Shown: positions 36,891 to 50,040, counted from the stretch's first letter. The stretch: DNA of 64,000 bases from Acanthochlamys bracteata (GCA_019914995.1 CM034131.1:6790501-6854500), one strand, 5' to 3'. Notes: a model not told the origin generated them from the letters alone. A program made the numbers and translations.

Positions 36891-36900
36891 TATTGAAAAC

Positions 36901-37730
36901 TAGGGGTGGCAATATATGACCCGATCCGAAACCGATCTGTTTAATCAGGGTTAGGGTTGGAAAATTTGACCCGTATAAATATATGGGTTGAGTTAGGGTT
37001 GAACAAATTTGACCCGATTATTAAATGGGTCAACCCGGGTTAACCAAAATTGACCCACCAATCCGAAATATCATCTTTTGAAAGAACAATTTTTGATTTT
37101 TTTTTACCGTATAATAAAATATTGACAATAAAAATAATCGATTTACAAACTATTACATTAAAATATATTTATATATTAATTTTTTATTTTTATATCTTAG
37201 TAAAATAGTATAAGATGAAAATTATAATATTATCGAAAGTATTACTATGTAGGTATTTTTAATGACGAATTTAGATTTCGTATAAAGGTTTTTATGAAAA
37301 TTTTGTTAGATAGATATATTTATCAAAATTTTTATCGAAATTATTAACATAGTATTTGTAATCATAAATTTCAGCTGTTATCATATATTTTTTAAAAATA
37401 AAAATAATATATTTTTTTATATTGTAAGGATCGATGAAGACATTAAGGAATGTTGTTGAATATAATTATATCTTGTCAGTAAAAATATCGTGCACTTTCA
37501 TTCGAATTGATCTTATAATTTCACTAAAGCTTAAAAATATAAAATTAATAATAATAATTTAATTATTAAATGGGTCGATCCGAATTTGACCCGATTATTA
37601 GTAGGTTGGATTAGGATTGACAATTTTGACCCGTATAAATTCATGGGTTGGGTTAGAATTGAACAAATTTAATCCGATTATTAAATGAGTCGATCCGAAA
37701 CCGATCCATCAACCCATATTGCCACCCCTA
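36901..37730. mobile_element. Non-autonomous hAT-like element, 830 bp
   Basis: It has a perfect 15-bp terminal inverted repeat TAGGGGTGGCAATAT and a perfect 8-bp target duplication TTGAAAAC (36893-36900 and 37731-37738). Subterminal regions of about 90 bp (about 36949-37035 and 37606-37696) are direct repeats of each other, containing GACCCGTATAAAT, ATGGGTTG, GAACAAATTT and CGATTATTAAATG in the same order. The core is AT-rich without a transposase frame. The direct rather than inverted subterminal repeats are unusual. Confidence 0.88.
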
Positions 37731-38119
37731 TTGAAAACCAAAAACATATACAGGCTTATTCAACTTTTTTAGGATAAAAATTCTGAAGTTAAAAAAAGTT
37801 AAAATATTTAGGAGCATTAAAATAACAAGATTTTTCGAAAATGTTTAAAAATATAAATTATAAAATATTATTAGAAATCAAAATTTTAAGTAAATAATAA
37901 AATAAAATAGAATGTCAAGTGTGTCCAAAACCGTTAGAACTAATGCTTTGAACAGTTGAACCTATAGCCGACTCTAACTCGAGTCGAAGTCGGTGAGGTC
38001 TTATATGAATTGCTCGCTCTTGTTCCCGCTAGCTTCCCTTTGCGAAATTTTCGTTTCTTTTTCACAGAATCAGGAAAACCTCCTGAAATTCAAATCGGCA
38101 CATTAGATTTTTGGGAAAA

Positions 38120-41100
38120 ATGGCGGGTAGACACCGAATGAAAGCGCTGCTCACCGTCGCTTGTTTCGCCGCCCTTATCTCCATTGCCGGCTCGACATTC
38201 TATATGCGCCGGCGGCGGCGGAGAAGGGTTGCTGGATTGAACTCGTCAGAGCTTGATGGGAAGCCTCAGAGCAAGTTCAAGTGTGTGATTGCTGATAATT
38301 CGTTCACTTCTTTCAGTCACCTTAAACGTCATATCGATGACGATGATGGTAATTAAACCCTTGTTGATGTCTGATCTAGTTCTTTCCCAAAATAGTGCTT
38401 TCCTTAACTTCAATTCAAATTGCAGTTGTGCTATATTGATCTTAGCTCTGTCTTTTTTTGTGTTTTTTGCACGTTTACTTGTGATTTTATGTAGTAATTT
38501 ATATTAGAAGCAGCATGGAAAATGCAGATTAGCTGAGCTCTTCAAAAAGGGTGTTAGTTTTGTTAGTAGTTGAGGGCCTTGAGGATAGTTTTAGTCAATT
38601 TGTTCACATATCAATATCCAAAAAGCTTTCACATGTGTGTGAAAAGATTTCATTTGGTTTGAGCAGTTATTTTCAAAACTTCTGAATAGCTATTTAATCA
38701 TGCCTGCATAAAGTTCTCTTACATCGCTCCTCTCAGTATCAACTCTTGAATTTCTGATAATAAATCTGATGAGCTAAATCTAGCTAGATGTTTGAGAATT
38801 GGTATTCATGGATTTAATCTGCTGTTGCTTTGTATTGCAGAAACTTCCATGAAGGTACATCCATATGAAGAAGAGATCACTAATCTATTGGAGGTCCCTC
38901 CTGCACTTGAAATCATGGCTGGACATAGACTTTCAAACATGACATCATCTTATGTTTGGGTAAATACAGAGCAAGACTTGGATCTATTAGCAAATATACT
39001 AAGGAAGGAGCAGGTCTTTGCTGTTGATACTGAACAACATAGTCTACGATCATTTCTGGGATTTACTGCACTAATGCAGGCATGTTTTTGTGATTTTAAG
39101 GTTTTGTTGTTGGCTTTTTTTGTTCTTCACACTTCTTTTTCCTTTTCTAATTGAAGGTAAATTTGTTGCTGATACTTATGTATAGCAGATTTCTACTGAG
39201 AAGGAGGACTTTTTGATAGATACTATTGCTCTCCATGATTCAATGAGCATCCTACAACCTATATTTGCAGATTCTACTATTTGCAAGGTAGATTTTGACT
39301 CCTGTCATCTTCTGCCTACTTTTCTGATCAACAGCATGCAGCTAGTTTCCTTTTGAAGGATACAGTCCATGTCTTTAAGGCTGAAGATGTGTTGAGGTTT
39401 TTGAAAAATTATTTTCATTTGTGAGAGTACATATATCAATATCTTAATATTTACAATTGATCACATATTCAGCCTCTAATAAAGCTAGTATATAAAATTT
39501 CACCTTATGTCAGGCGGTTTTTCTTTTTGGGCTGAGATAGCAACTGTTATGAGCAGTTATTCCAATGGTATATCTTATTTTGGATGAACATTTGGTGAAT
39601 ACTAATGTGGTAGTCAATTAGAATTCTAAAAAGAAGCATTTGTTTTGTGAGTTATGTCCATTTGCATTCACTGTTGAATCATGAATTCCTGTTTTGGTGA
39701 TATTTGTCTTCGAATAGTTTTTCTTACTTCCTCTGACACAGATATGGTACCATTGTAGGTCTTTCATGGAGCTGATAATGATATTCTTTGGCTGCAAAGG
39801 GACTTCCACATATATATCGTGAACATGTTTGATACAGCAAAGGTTTGTAACTACAAAATGCCGCGACTGTGTGCTTGTGGTAGGAGCAAACTTCAATATT
39901 CTGAAAAAAACTCACAATGTGTTAGAATCAGGATAGGCCAGTAGAATTGATACTATATGATCTCATACTATTTTTTTGGTGCATGGCTGTTTGTCTCTGC
40001 TGCATCAATGTATCTTCACTGAATTCAAGTAGTAAATGTCTCGATTCAGCACCTTTCTTATGTTCCCGTTTGTATGAAATTCTAATATGTTCGAGTAGTT
40101 TAGAAGTGAATCTCTGTAAAAATGAATTTTTGTAATTCTGGATTTTCTATTCCATTGGAAACCAAGAGGTGACATATACAGTTGGTTTGCAAGACAGTCG
40201 TAAGGTACTGGACTTCATGATTGGAAGTTGTCTTGGACCTTGAAACCACCATGAAAGCAAAATGTATTTCATTTTGCCTGAATTGTAACAAAATTCTAGT
40301 TGAGTGCTCTGGACATCAATGGGACTGTTGTCTACCTTTCCAAAACTATTATCACAGCACATATAATAAGCAGGACCAGTTGCTTATAAACATCACAATT
40401 TATTTTAGAACAAAGAACTCAAATACTAATTCAAAACAAAGAATTTACAAATGTATCACCATCATTAGGAGCATATTGACAAAATTCTCCAACTATTCCT
40501 AGCTATGCGTCATTCTGAAGTAAATACTCTAAATTCTTGCTAGAAGATTTTATATTATTAGAAGGCAGCAGCATCTGAAGGAACTTTTATTTGCACTTCT
40601 TGATAGTTTATGGCTATGGCATTTCCCTAGTCTTCTGTTTTGGTCTTAATTACTCCATAGCTGCATAGCATGAAGTTTCTATAGTCAGTTTGCCAGTTGT
40701 TGTATCACCTTTCTCTAACACTTATATGACCGTTTTTGCCAGGCTTGTGAAGTTCTATCCAAACAACAGAAGTCATTGGCATATTTGCTTGAAGCATATT
40801 GTGGAGTGACAACTGATAAAACATTACAGGTTTTGCCTTTAGTTTCTTGTACTTCTAATGATTGAAAGTATCTTTTGTTCTTATGCAAAACCTTTGGTTC
40901 TGCTTAGTGGTGTTTCTGATGGAGATGACCTTATTACGCCATTTAAAATTTTGGTTGTACCGGAATGAGTTGATTATTTCACCTTTGAGCTAAACATTGT
41001 TGAGTAGTTGTTGCCATTAACAAAGTATTTGATGACAATTTCTGCATAGCAACACTATAATGGCCGCCTAAATTTGTAATTAGCATACAACTTGTTTCTT

Positions 41101-44100
41101 TTGATGGTCTGAAAGCATCCTTTCTTCCTTATTCCTGGGGTTTATTTATTATTTACCTTCAACAATACAAATAACAGCGGGAAGACTGGAGGATGCGCCC
41201 TCTACCGGAGGTGATGGTACAATATGCGCGCACTGATGCTCACTATCTGTTATATATTGCTGACCATTTGGTTTCTGAACTCAGAAGCAAATCTGCTGGT
41301 ATGTGCTATTTCTTTTGAGATCTCTATTATTTAGTTTCTGTAATTTATGGAAATCCTAAATGCTGAAAGATTCAACAACCGAAGTCTGCTTTGTGGCTGA
41401 TTACGCAGCTTGCTCTTTTGTGATGTAAATTATGAACTTTCTTGTATTTGTTGTAAAAGACATAGGTGTTATAGATTCCATGAAACATAGAAAGAATTTT
41501 TGCGAGTTGGTTGTGTTGGGACGTGGCTGTAGATGCTAGTGGATGTATTTCCTTGCTTTTGTTTTAGTAAGTTTTGGCTTAATACCTCCAGTTGAGATTC
41601 CATGCTCCTTGGCCTGGTGGAGCCCGTCAAAGAGTAGACACCCCTTGACCATTTGCATAATCATTTGAAAATGGTGGAGTAGAGTCACCTAGTAATAAGC
41701 TGATTGTGTAGCCTATATAATCATTTGCATACCCTTATGGGGCATCCTGAAATTTGGAAGGGCCATCTGATTGGACCAAGTCTGAACTACTGTTAATACA
41801 TAGGCAATCGAACTTCTCATTGGACAGTGCATCACTACTTATAGTACCCACAGAAAAAAGTAAAAAGGGAAAACTTCAGCTAACAACAGCGGTATGTTCA
41901 TGTAATAAAACGTTAAGGATCCACCTTTTATTTTTTTCTTCTTTTCTCTTCTCTTTTCTAATTCTCTTATTTATCTCCACAATAGGAATTTTAAGCTATG
42001 AATTTATTTGTGCATTTAGCTTCTTTTTCAGATTAACAGTGTTGTCCTTCAGATATTGAATTATTTTCTAATGCTATATTTTGCAAGTCAAACAAGTAGC
42101 ATACTTCAGTTGAAGTAATTTGAAGTAGGAGTTAAGTAGAATATCTGATAATAAGGGGCTACAAAATTTTCTGTACTCTGTCGCAGAATGATCTAGGCTA
42201 TCTAGCTCTTGCTATTTCCTTCCAATTTGGCGGATTGGTCTACCTGTTCTGCAGTTATTGAAGGAAAGATTTATTGGCCTTTCCATTTTTCTGTATCTCT
42301 TACTTCTTTCTACCTCTTTTTTCTGCCTAGTTATTCAATTCTTGCATGTATATCTCTGCTTCACTTTGGCAATTTTTAACACGTCTTTTCACTAGCTTTC
42401 ACTGAAATTCTTATTTGATCTAAAGAGCAATCAATTACTTTTCTGTATGTTCCAACTTTGTTATGCCTACTTGTCAAAAACTCTTTGATGATCCTTAGTC
42501 CGAATGCCATCAGAGTTTTCAACTTCTGCCGATGACAAATTGAATTTTTTCTTCGAGGCCAGTCGTCGTTCAAACATGATTTGCTTGCAACTTTACGTGA
42601 AAGATACTGACATCCCTCCTGGAGCATCAACAGCTGCATCACTATTTGCACGTAATTTCAATTTTCAAGGAGATACAAGTGCAAAGTGCTCCCAAGTTAA
42701 GGTAGTCCTTATAGTTGCCTTTATATCGTGTTATTTGGAGCTAATATTGTTCCTTCTCACTGCCCCATCTCTTTTTGGCTTCGTGGAGCTCAAACTGTTT
42801 ATTTCTGTTTTTCTCACGAGAGACTTTGTGTTACAGGATATCTTGTGGAAATTATCTGCTTGGAGAGACCTGGTGGTAAGTCAGATCAACCTTTTATCAT
42901 CTTTAAATCCTCCCTTTTTTTAAAGTTACATTGTTTTGATGATTGAATTAGTCACCATTCTAGTTCCTTGTTGGAAATGCTTATAACTATTCAGTGCATT
43001 TGAAATTGTAGCTAGATCATTATGTTGTTCAAGAGTACTATTTAATCAATCTAGTAAGACCTGGTTTCCATCAGCAACATAAGTCGATAAAAGATTTTGG
43101 ACAACTGTTAGTACCTTCGGTAGAAGACTCAATCAGTTAATGGAGCAGGTGAGAATATTGCCTTACAGGCTGTGGCAAGTCACTTGTCTGAGCAAAGTTA
43201 CCTTTAAAGCTCTCATAAGTAATTATTAACCACTGCTCTCTGTTGCAAGGGGATTTCTTTGACGGGTTTAGCTCATTCCTGGAAATAACAATTCATCGTT
43301 TATGTCGTGAACTGCTCTTCTAAAGGAGGATGATTCTTTTTAGGTTCTTGTGAACTAAGATATAGCTCTTTTTTATATGTGGTTAGCTTTCTTAAGGGGA
43401 AAATATTATCAGAACTAAGGTATAGTTCTTTTTTATATGTGAATTAGGTTTCTTACGGGGGACAATATTATTAAACAGATATGTGTCTACATCATTAATT
43501 TTGTGTTGGTATGAGTAGAGATTGGGATGCTCATTTTATAACTGAGAACCACTGCTTGTTTAATGACTTAAGAACTATAATGTTGCACAAAGGTTATGCC
43601 GCTTATTCCTGGAGAATTGCTTCTTAGTGCGTCCAGTTGGAGACATGTTTACTTCAAATAAGTAGCAGTTACTCCAGAAATGTTGGATCCTGAATTATTA
43701 GTTCTCATTGTCTAATTCACTTTTGTTTCTTTCTCCTTTATTTGTTGTCTTTTTTCAGGCTCGAATTCATGATGAGAGCTTACGATATGTGTTATCAGAT
43801 CAAGCCCTTGTTTCACTTGCTGCACGACTTCCGAATAACTCAGCTGAAATTTGTCATGCCATAACACAAGCTGATATTGCTAGTAGTTCCTTGAACAGAT
43901 ACTGTTCATTTCCATCACCATCTCCTGCTGTTCTCATGCACATGAAAGAGCTCTGCTACCTCCTTCAAGATACAAAGGCTAACTTAGATAATGTTTTTAG
44001 AGGGTATATGCAGAAGCAATCTAATTGTGTTGGCTGCTTAGTATCACCTTACAATTATGTTCTACTGTGTCAGCTGAACTTGAAGCCAAGTAAACTTTTT

Positions 44101-47100
44101 TCTAAGAGAAATGAAGGTAAGATAACCATGCCAGCTACAAGAAGGGCCTCTAAGGCGCTTTTTGTTCAGAAGTTCTCTTGCAAGGCCCCAGTATACCACA
44201 ACTGTAGAATATATGCTAACGATGGAAGATTGCTTTGTTATTGTGATCGCAGAAAGCTGGAATGGTTAGTATGCTTATACTCTTCCAGTTTTCTGTAAAC
44301 CTAGAAGCAATTGGACTACTTATTGTGAGACTCTGTGCAGGTATCTCCAAAGAAACTTAGCAAAGCTTATAGAAGATCAGCCGCCTGCTATAATGCTCCT
44401 TTTTGAGCCAAAAGGTCGTCCAGAAGTTGATGGTAATGATTTCTATATTCAAAGCAAGAAAAATATATGTGTTGGTTGTGGGGAAAAGAATCACTATCTA
44501 CGTTATAGGATAATACCATCGTGCTATAGAATGCATTTTCCAGAGCATTTGAAAAGCCATCGATCTCATGACATTGTCCTACTCTGTGTCGACTGTCATG
44601 AAGTTGCTCATGCTGCTGCTGAGAAATATAAGAAGCAGATTGCTGCTGAATTTGGCATCCCCCTTTTTGTGCAAAAGATAGTTGATTCTGGGGAAAGTGA
44701 GGCTATAACTTCATCTGTGGAATTTAATGGAATAGGAGAAGGAAAAGGTGTTCCTCCATTACAGTTGCGCACTGCAGCAATGGCTTTATTGCGGCATGGA
44801 TCTGTGATGCCTTCATATAGGCGTGATGAACTAACTCAGGTTAGATACACATAATATTTTATCTACAACTAGTACAGTGGATTGAATTGTGGGCAGTGGA
44901 AGCATGTTATATTTGATGGTATCCATTGTTATCTTGTTTAATGTTATTGTCCTTCTACAGCTCATCTTAAGGATATTAGAGTGAAAGACGCATAATTTTA
45001 CAGGAGAGACGCATGGATGGATTAATTCTTATTAGAGGAGAAAACATTAAAGACAATCTAGTTTTTGAGAAACTCAAACTAAAAGAGGCAACATTTATGA
45101 TCTTAGATGTGTAAAAGTTCCACTTGAATCTATAAGGAGAATGCGTTGTAGATACATTTCTGACAGTCAAAGATACTATAAGTTGGAGTAATTAGTTCGT
45201 TCAGTATCGCTACATTCTTATCTTAACAAATTGCTATGTACTTCACAGTGTTAGAGCAATATTTTGATTTGCCGTTGTTAATTGTGGTTTTATTGTCTTC
45301 TGATAATACAGTTTAAAATCTATTAAGAGTGAGCTGATGGCAAATAGCTACCTTTTCTACTGATAAGATTACGGTTTAATTTGGAGTTGGATTTTTCATG
45401 ACCTTAATAGAGAAGTTCAAATGAGTTATAGATGTTAGTGAGTACTCAAATCATATACTTGCATAGCTTAGATATACTACTGAGGAGTCAGGAGACCCTT
45501 TGAGCTCTTCTGAAAGAGCAAATCTAAACTTTCTCCAATCTTTTTGTTCTTCCTTTACATGTAAATTACTCTCCGTACTTTCAGTTTTTTCTTTTTCCCT
45601 CTTTCGTGATATACACACATGATACATTAATCTCATCCCATGCAGATCGTGAGGGAATATTTTGGTGGACGGGAAATAACTCCTGAAGATCTAGAAATGG
45701 CACTTCTTGTTGGTATGAACCCCCATGAAAGGAGGAGACTTGAGAAGAAGAAAGGGATATCATTTAGGCATATCAAGGGAAGTGCCTCTAATTGTACTAG
45801 TGATTCTACATATGATGTTAAGGATACAGAGAAGATAACTGGCAGCGGTTGCAGCTCAAACCTATCAAATGATTTAAGCTCAAAAGTTGTGGGAGAAGCA
45901 GAAAGAGCCACTCATGCTAGTAATGTGGACGTGGATCCTTCAGTTGATGGAGACCCTTGTTGCATTGGCATGGTTGCGGAGAATTTTGACAATTTAGGAA
46001 CAACAAAACAATCCCACGTCGATAGTTCAGCTAATGTTAGAAATTCTAATCTGGCAAATGAGAATGGCTTATCCGATGACGTTCTCTGCGTTCAGCAAGT
46101 TTCTTCTGGCAGTTCAAAAAAGTTGTCACTGTTAGGTCATGGGCCACATGGGAAACAGGTCGTGGAGCATATACTTAGCAAAAATGGAGAGGGAGGACTG
46201 TGTCAATTTTGTCAAAGGTGGAGACAAGTTTTTGTAGAAGCCATTCGTCCTCGTTTCTTGCCTTCAGGTTGGGATATCATGCATAGGTAAATCACACCGA
46301 ACTTTCTTCCTCCTTCTAAGAAAAAGGAGGCAATTTGTAATGCTCAAAGATCTGTGACAAGGCTGAACTTGTTTGAGAGTGCCCAAGTGAGGAGATGATG
46401 GTAGTAGCCAGCATTGAAGGGGTTTGGTTCTCGTGTTGGAACTGATGTGTCAGTTCGTAATTAGGCTGCATATCAGGCCCTATATGTTGCAAAAGATTAA
46501 AAAAAACTAAAACCAATTCTAACGTTTTATCTTCTTTTAATAAATGGGCCTTGATGTGCAACCAATTCAGAGGTGGACACATCTGGTGTGGTTTTTAAGG
46601 TGTGATTCATTTCTCTATTGGATAAAGTGTAGTTGAAGACAGAATTGTAGCTCCAGCCATTAGCCAAAAATTTTGGATGGTTTTAACTGACCCCTATTTG
46701 GCTTTTAGTTGATCCCTCTTCTGTATGAGGAAAAATATCCTTGCCCAACTTTCCTATGCATGACTTGTCTTAACCTCAATGGAAATTTTTGTTATTAGGA
46801 TGCTAAAACTTATCATGGAAGAAGGTGTCACTGAAAGGTAGACGCTATGCTTTTCGGTTCATATGTTTCGTATACTGGCATATCTTTCAAGTTCCTGATT
46901 TGCATATTACTATATAGACGGTGCATACTGTACACTCATTTGTTGGGTTTTTTAGCAGTGAACTACAGTTATTTGGGCATGATGAAGCAATGATGTTTCA
47001 AAACCCTTAAGTGTGTTTGAAGTTATGATACTTAAAATATGTATTATATTTGCTTGTGGGCGCCTTTCTTCTTTAAAGAAAATTTAACAGTGTTTATTCT

Positions 47101-47181
47101 CTTGGCAGTGGAAGACGAGAATTTGGTGAATACAGCATTTACAACCCTGCAAAGAAAGTACCACTTGAGGCTGAGAGTTGA
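38120..47181 (+). CDS. RRP6L3: RRP6-like 3 type 3'-5' exonuclease (DEDDy + HRDC + HNH-like)
   Basis: Twelve exons (38120-38348, 38841-39079, 39189-39287, 39759-39842, 40743-40829, 41178-41298, 42499-42701, 42837-42875, 43759-44264, 44341-44839, 45646-46286, 47109-47181) give 939 residues with consistent phases. The family degrades or trims RNA 3' ends; Arabidopsis RRP6L3 is reported as cytoplasmic. A membrane helix (about residues 9-28) followed by an Arg-rich run forms the N-terminus. Catalytic acids are D139 and E141 (AVDTE), D197 ([14 protein letters not shown]), then Y262 and D266 ([10 protein letters not shown]). An HRDC-type region begins near 355. Residues about 579-626 hold CxxC...CxxCH with IIPSCYR, an HNH/zinc-like module as in animal EXD2. 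The last 240 residues include a Ser-rich stretch and a conserved [11 protein letters not shown]...CQRWRQ block. Intron 2 uses a GC donor (39080). The gene symbol follows the Arabidopsis protein by domain order and motifs. Confidence 0.9.
43353..43473. repeat. Tandem duplication (about 60 bp) in exonuclease intron 8
   Basis: Copies at 43353-43412 and 43413-about 43473 both contain AACTAAG(A/G)TATAG(C/T)TC, TTTTTTATATGTG and a TTCTTA(A/C)GGGG block followed by ATATTAT. Confidence 0.8.
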
Positions 47182-48200
47182 GGTTTTTTCCCCAATCAAT
47201 TAGCTTGATCGTTAATTCTTTCTCATTTCATTGTTGTCCCTTAACCTGTTACACCAAATTCACTTCCATCTGAGTACTTTCTGTAATACTAGCAGTAATA
47301 ATTTGTTCAATTTTTTATGCCTTCAATCAAGTCTTTGACATTTCCAAACGAGAGATGAGTTTTCTGGAAGACGGGACTTTGTTTACTTTTTGGAACCTTC
47401 AAATGGATTTTTTAGCAAGACTTTTGGGACGAACAATTAATCGGTGCCTGTTGTACTCTTGTTCCTGAAAACTTCAGTCATATACATTGTTTTAAGCATA
47501 AGTATCACCATGGCCTCTGTAGTTGAAGTGTTACAACTTTAGGACATACTTCAAGTGCTTAATACTGTTTTAAAAAAAATTTATTTAATTTTTATTTTTA
47601 ATAATTTGTTTATCAGCAGCTGTGTAGAGGGCATTAATATTTGACAATGCATCTTGTTAGATGACCAAACGTAAGAACGCTGCGGCACACTTCTGGACTA
47701 GCAATGCATCTGTGGATTCTTGGTCATGATATCCACAGCAGCTAGAAATTTGTGTGAATCATCTGACCTGGATGGACAAGTTTTAGCATGTTTCCTTGCT
47801 CTTTGAACAAATGCGATGGTTGTTGTCCTTGCCCTGAGCTTTCCATCAGGTGATGCTAAGAATGCCAAGAGGGCGGTGCAAATCATTAGATCTTTACTAT
47901 TCTGCGTTTTATATATCAGGAGCAAAATTTATCGCCACACATTTCTAGACCAGATTCCCATTTCTAAAGGCTAAGGTAATTTTTTACTTTTCAAAAACTT
48001 TTTAATTTTATAAAAATTTATGTAAATAATATAAACATATTTTATAGTACAACTTTATTATTATTTATTTTATTACTATATTTTAAAATAAAAAATTAAA
48101 TTTTAATATAAAATAAAAATATTTTTGTTTAAAAAAAAAATCGTTTTTATAAACACTCGAACACATCCTAAACCTTGTCCATTACCTCCACTACGCCGCC
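47182..48200. other. 3' flank of the exonuclease gene with an unidentified minus-strand frame
   Basis: A minus-strand frame of 75 codons at 47698-47925 has a non-random, charged composition (RARTTTIAFVQRARKHAK, KFLAAVDIMTKNPQM) that looks like a gene remnant, but I cannot assign it. The stretch 47975-48165 is AT-rich repeat-like sequence. Confidence 0.35.
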
Positions 48201-48204
48201 GTCG

Positions 48205-48630
48205 ATGGCCGCTCTCTCCAGTCTCCGCCGCCAACGGTTCTCGTCCGCAACTAACAGCGCCGCCGTTCGCTTCTTCTCCTCCCCTTCTCTCCTTCAATCC
48301 TCAACCCCTCTGACCCATATCTTCACTCTCCGCAAAGCACAAATCTCATGCCGCTCTCTTCTCAAAACCGAATCAGATCCTGAAAAAATTCTATCAATCT
48401 TACGCAGCTTCTCTCTCCTTCAGTTTCTCATCTCGACCGCTCAGCTCTATCTGTCGCTCTCTCTCGTCTCAGCAACAACAGCAGCAATGACTCTCTGCTG
48501 TTCGTAGTTTGATCTCCGATGTAATCCCTAAGGCACGCCACCATTCAATCGTTCTCTTCGGTCAAGCGAACTCTTCAAAGACGCGATCGCTGCTTTCAGG
48601 TCGAGCGCTTCACCGACGTCTCCTCATGCA
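48205..48630 (+). pseudogene. PPR-protein gene fragment (5' part only), frameshifted
   Basis: From the ATG at 48205 a Ser/Arg-rich, mitochondrial-presequence-like leader (MAALSSLRRQRFSS) runs into ESDPEKILSILRSFS, the N-terminal signature of a group of mitochondrial pentatricopeptide-repeat proteins. Homology then continues in other frames as HLDRSALSVALSRLS (about 48430-48476), AVRSLISDVIPKARHHSIVLFGQA (about 48500-48572, written with its natural break before the repeat region) and ELFKDAIAAFRSS (about 48565-48605). It then stops. At least two frameshifts and the absence of all later repeats make this a dead fragment. It sits between intact genes, with an AT-rich repeat just upstream and another at 49196. 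Confidence 0.75.
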
Positions 48631-48659
48631 GTATCGCATAGGCATGAAGATAATTGGAT

Positions 48660-50040
48660 TGTCTCATTCACATTCAACTTGCAGTTATTACCTTCTTGCT
48701 GTTTCGGATGCTATGTAGTGTTCATCACTGTAATTGTATACCGTCAATGGTCATGATACAGGTGCTATCTTTGCCTGTCTTTCTAAGAAGATGATCTTTT
48801 ACTGGAAAAATCCATCCATTTGGTTTATTCTTCTGTCTTTCTGCTTGATCAAACTCCTTGATTTTTGCTTTTATATGATCTTAGAATAAACTTGCTTAAT
48901 GGCTTGTCGAAACAACTACACTTATCTTTATTTGAGATGCATTTGCAATTTATACACACAGCTTTCATATGACTATTTAGTTTCAGACTCCTCTTCTTGT
49001 ATTCTGTTGATAAAGATTCGGTTTATGAGCTGAACGTAAGGTTCACTTCCAGAACGTAAGGTGTGCAATTCAGTTTCGGATAACGATTGAATTTGCAGCA
49101 CGTCAGTTCTTCATTAGAAAGTTGTGTATTGCATCATTGATGATTATGCTGGACGTAGCAGCATTCTTTTATACTGCTCTATAAAGGCTAGATTAGGGCG
49201 TTTGGATAAACTTTCAGAAAAATAGTTTTTTAATTTTTATTTATATTTTAAATATATTTTTAAAGCTTTTATTTATTTAAAAATATAAAAAAATTTTATA
49301 TAATAAGATTTTTTAATTATTTTTTTAAATCAAAAAATAATTTTTTTCATAAAAGTAAAAGTATTTTCTAATTTTAAAAAAATTTATTTCAAAAATAATC
49401 TACACGCTCCAGAATCAAAACAGATCTTTACCCGCAACAGCTATGTTCCTCTATCCAAAAGTTTGATAAATCTTGATTCCTGAACTCTAATCAGATCCTG
49501 TAATTTGAAATTGATTCGTGCATCTATCTTTATTACGGAAACGTTTAGAAGTATTTTTAAAATAAAATTTCTTTAAAATAAAATAATATTTTTATTTTTT
49601 TTGGATTAGATTTTATTACGGGAACTTCTATTCATCTTTTTGGACTAGGTTTTAAAGTCGAATTCATTTTTACTATTTCATTTCACACTGAAATCACCTC
49701 TATTTAATTTTACGGAACTTAATTTCATTGACTTCAGTTTTAAGAAATTCATTTCTTACAAATTAAACACACTCTAAAAACGTATTATTTTAGTAAAAAC
49801 TAAGATACTAAAAATAAATTATTATTAATGTTGCATTGAAAATGAGATTACCTTTATATTTTTTTTAAAAAGAGTGAGCTAAAAATATCTTTTACGTTCT
49901 TTTGTGTAGTTTGAAATACGCTGAAGTAGAAAGAAGTGATAAAGTTGAAGAAAAACGCTCTAAAAATACGTTGAACTGATAACGGTTCGAGTTTGGATAT
50001 ATAACAATCTGTATCTTTTAACCGAACCCGTAAAAAGTTG
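48660..50040. other. Intergenic region with AT-rich repeat
   Basis: A block at about 49196-49410 begins GGGCGTTTGGATAAAC and ends with CTACACGCTCC. Its reverse complement, GGAGCGTGTAG, resembles the start, as in a worn MITE. Another AT-rich block begins near 49534. No gene was recognised before the PBB leader near 50050. Confidence 0.45.

Noticed and set aside
41754..41893. Possible extra exon in exonuclease intron 6 ([16 protein letters not shown])
   Set aside because: Exons 6 and 7 already join in phase with family-like sequence on both sides. The segment has no clear acceptor and is not part of the family pattern.
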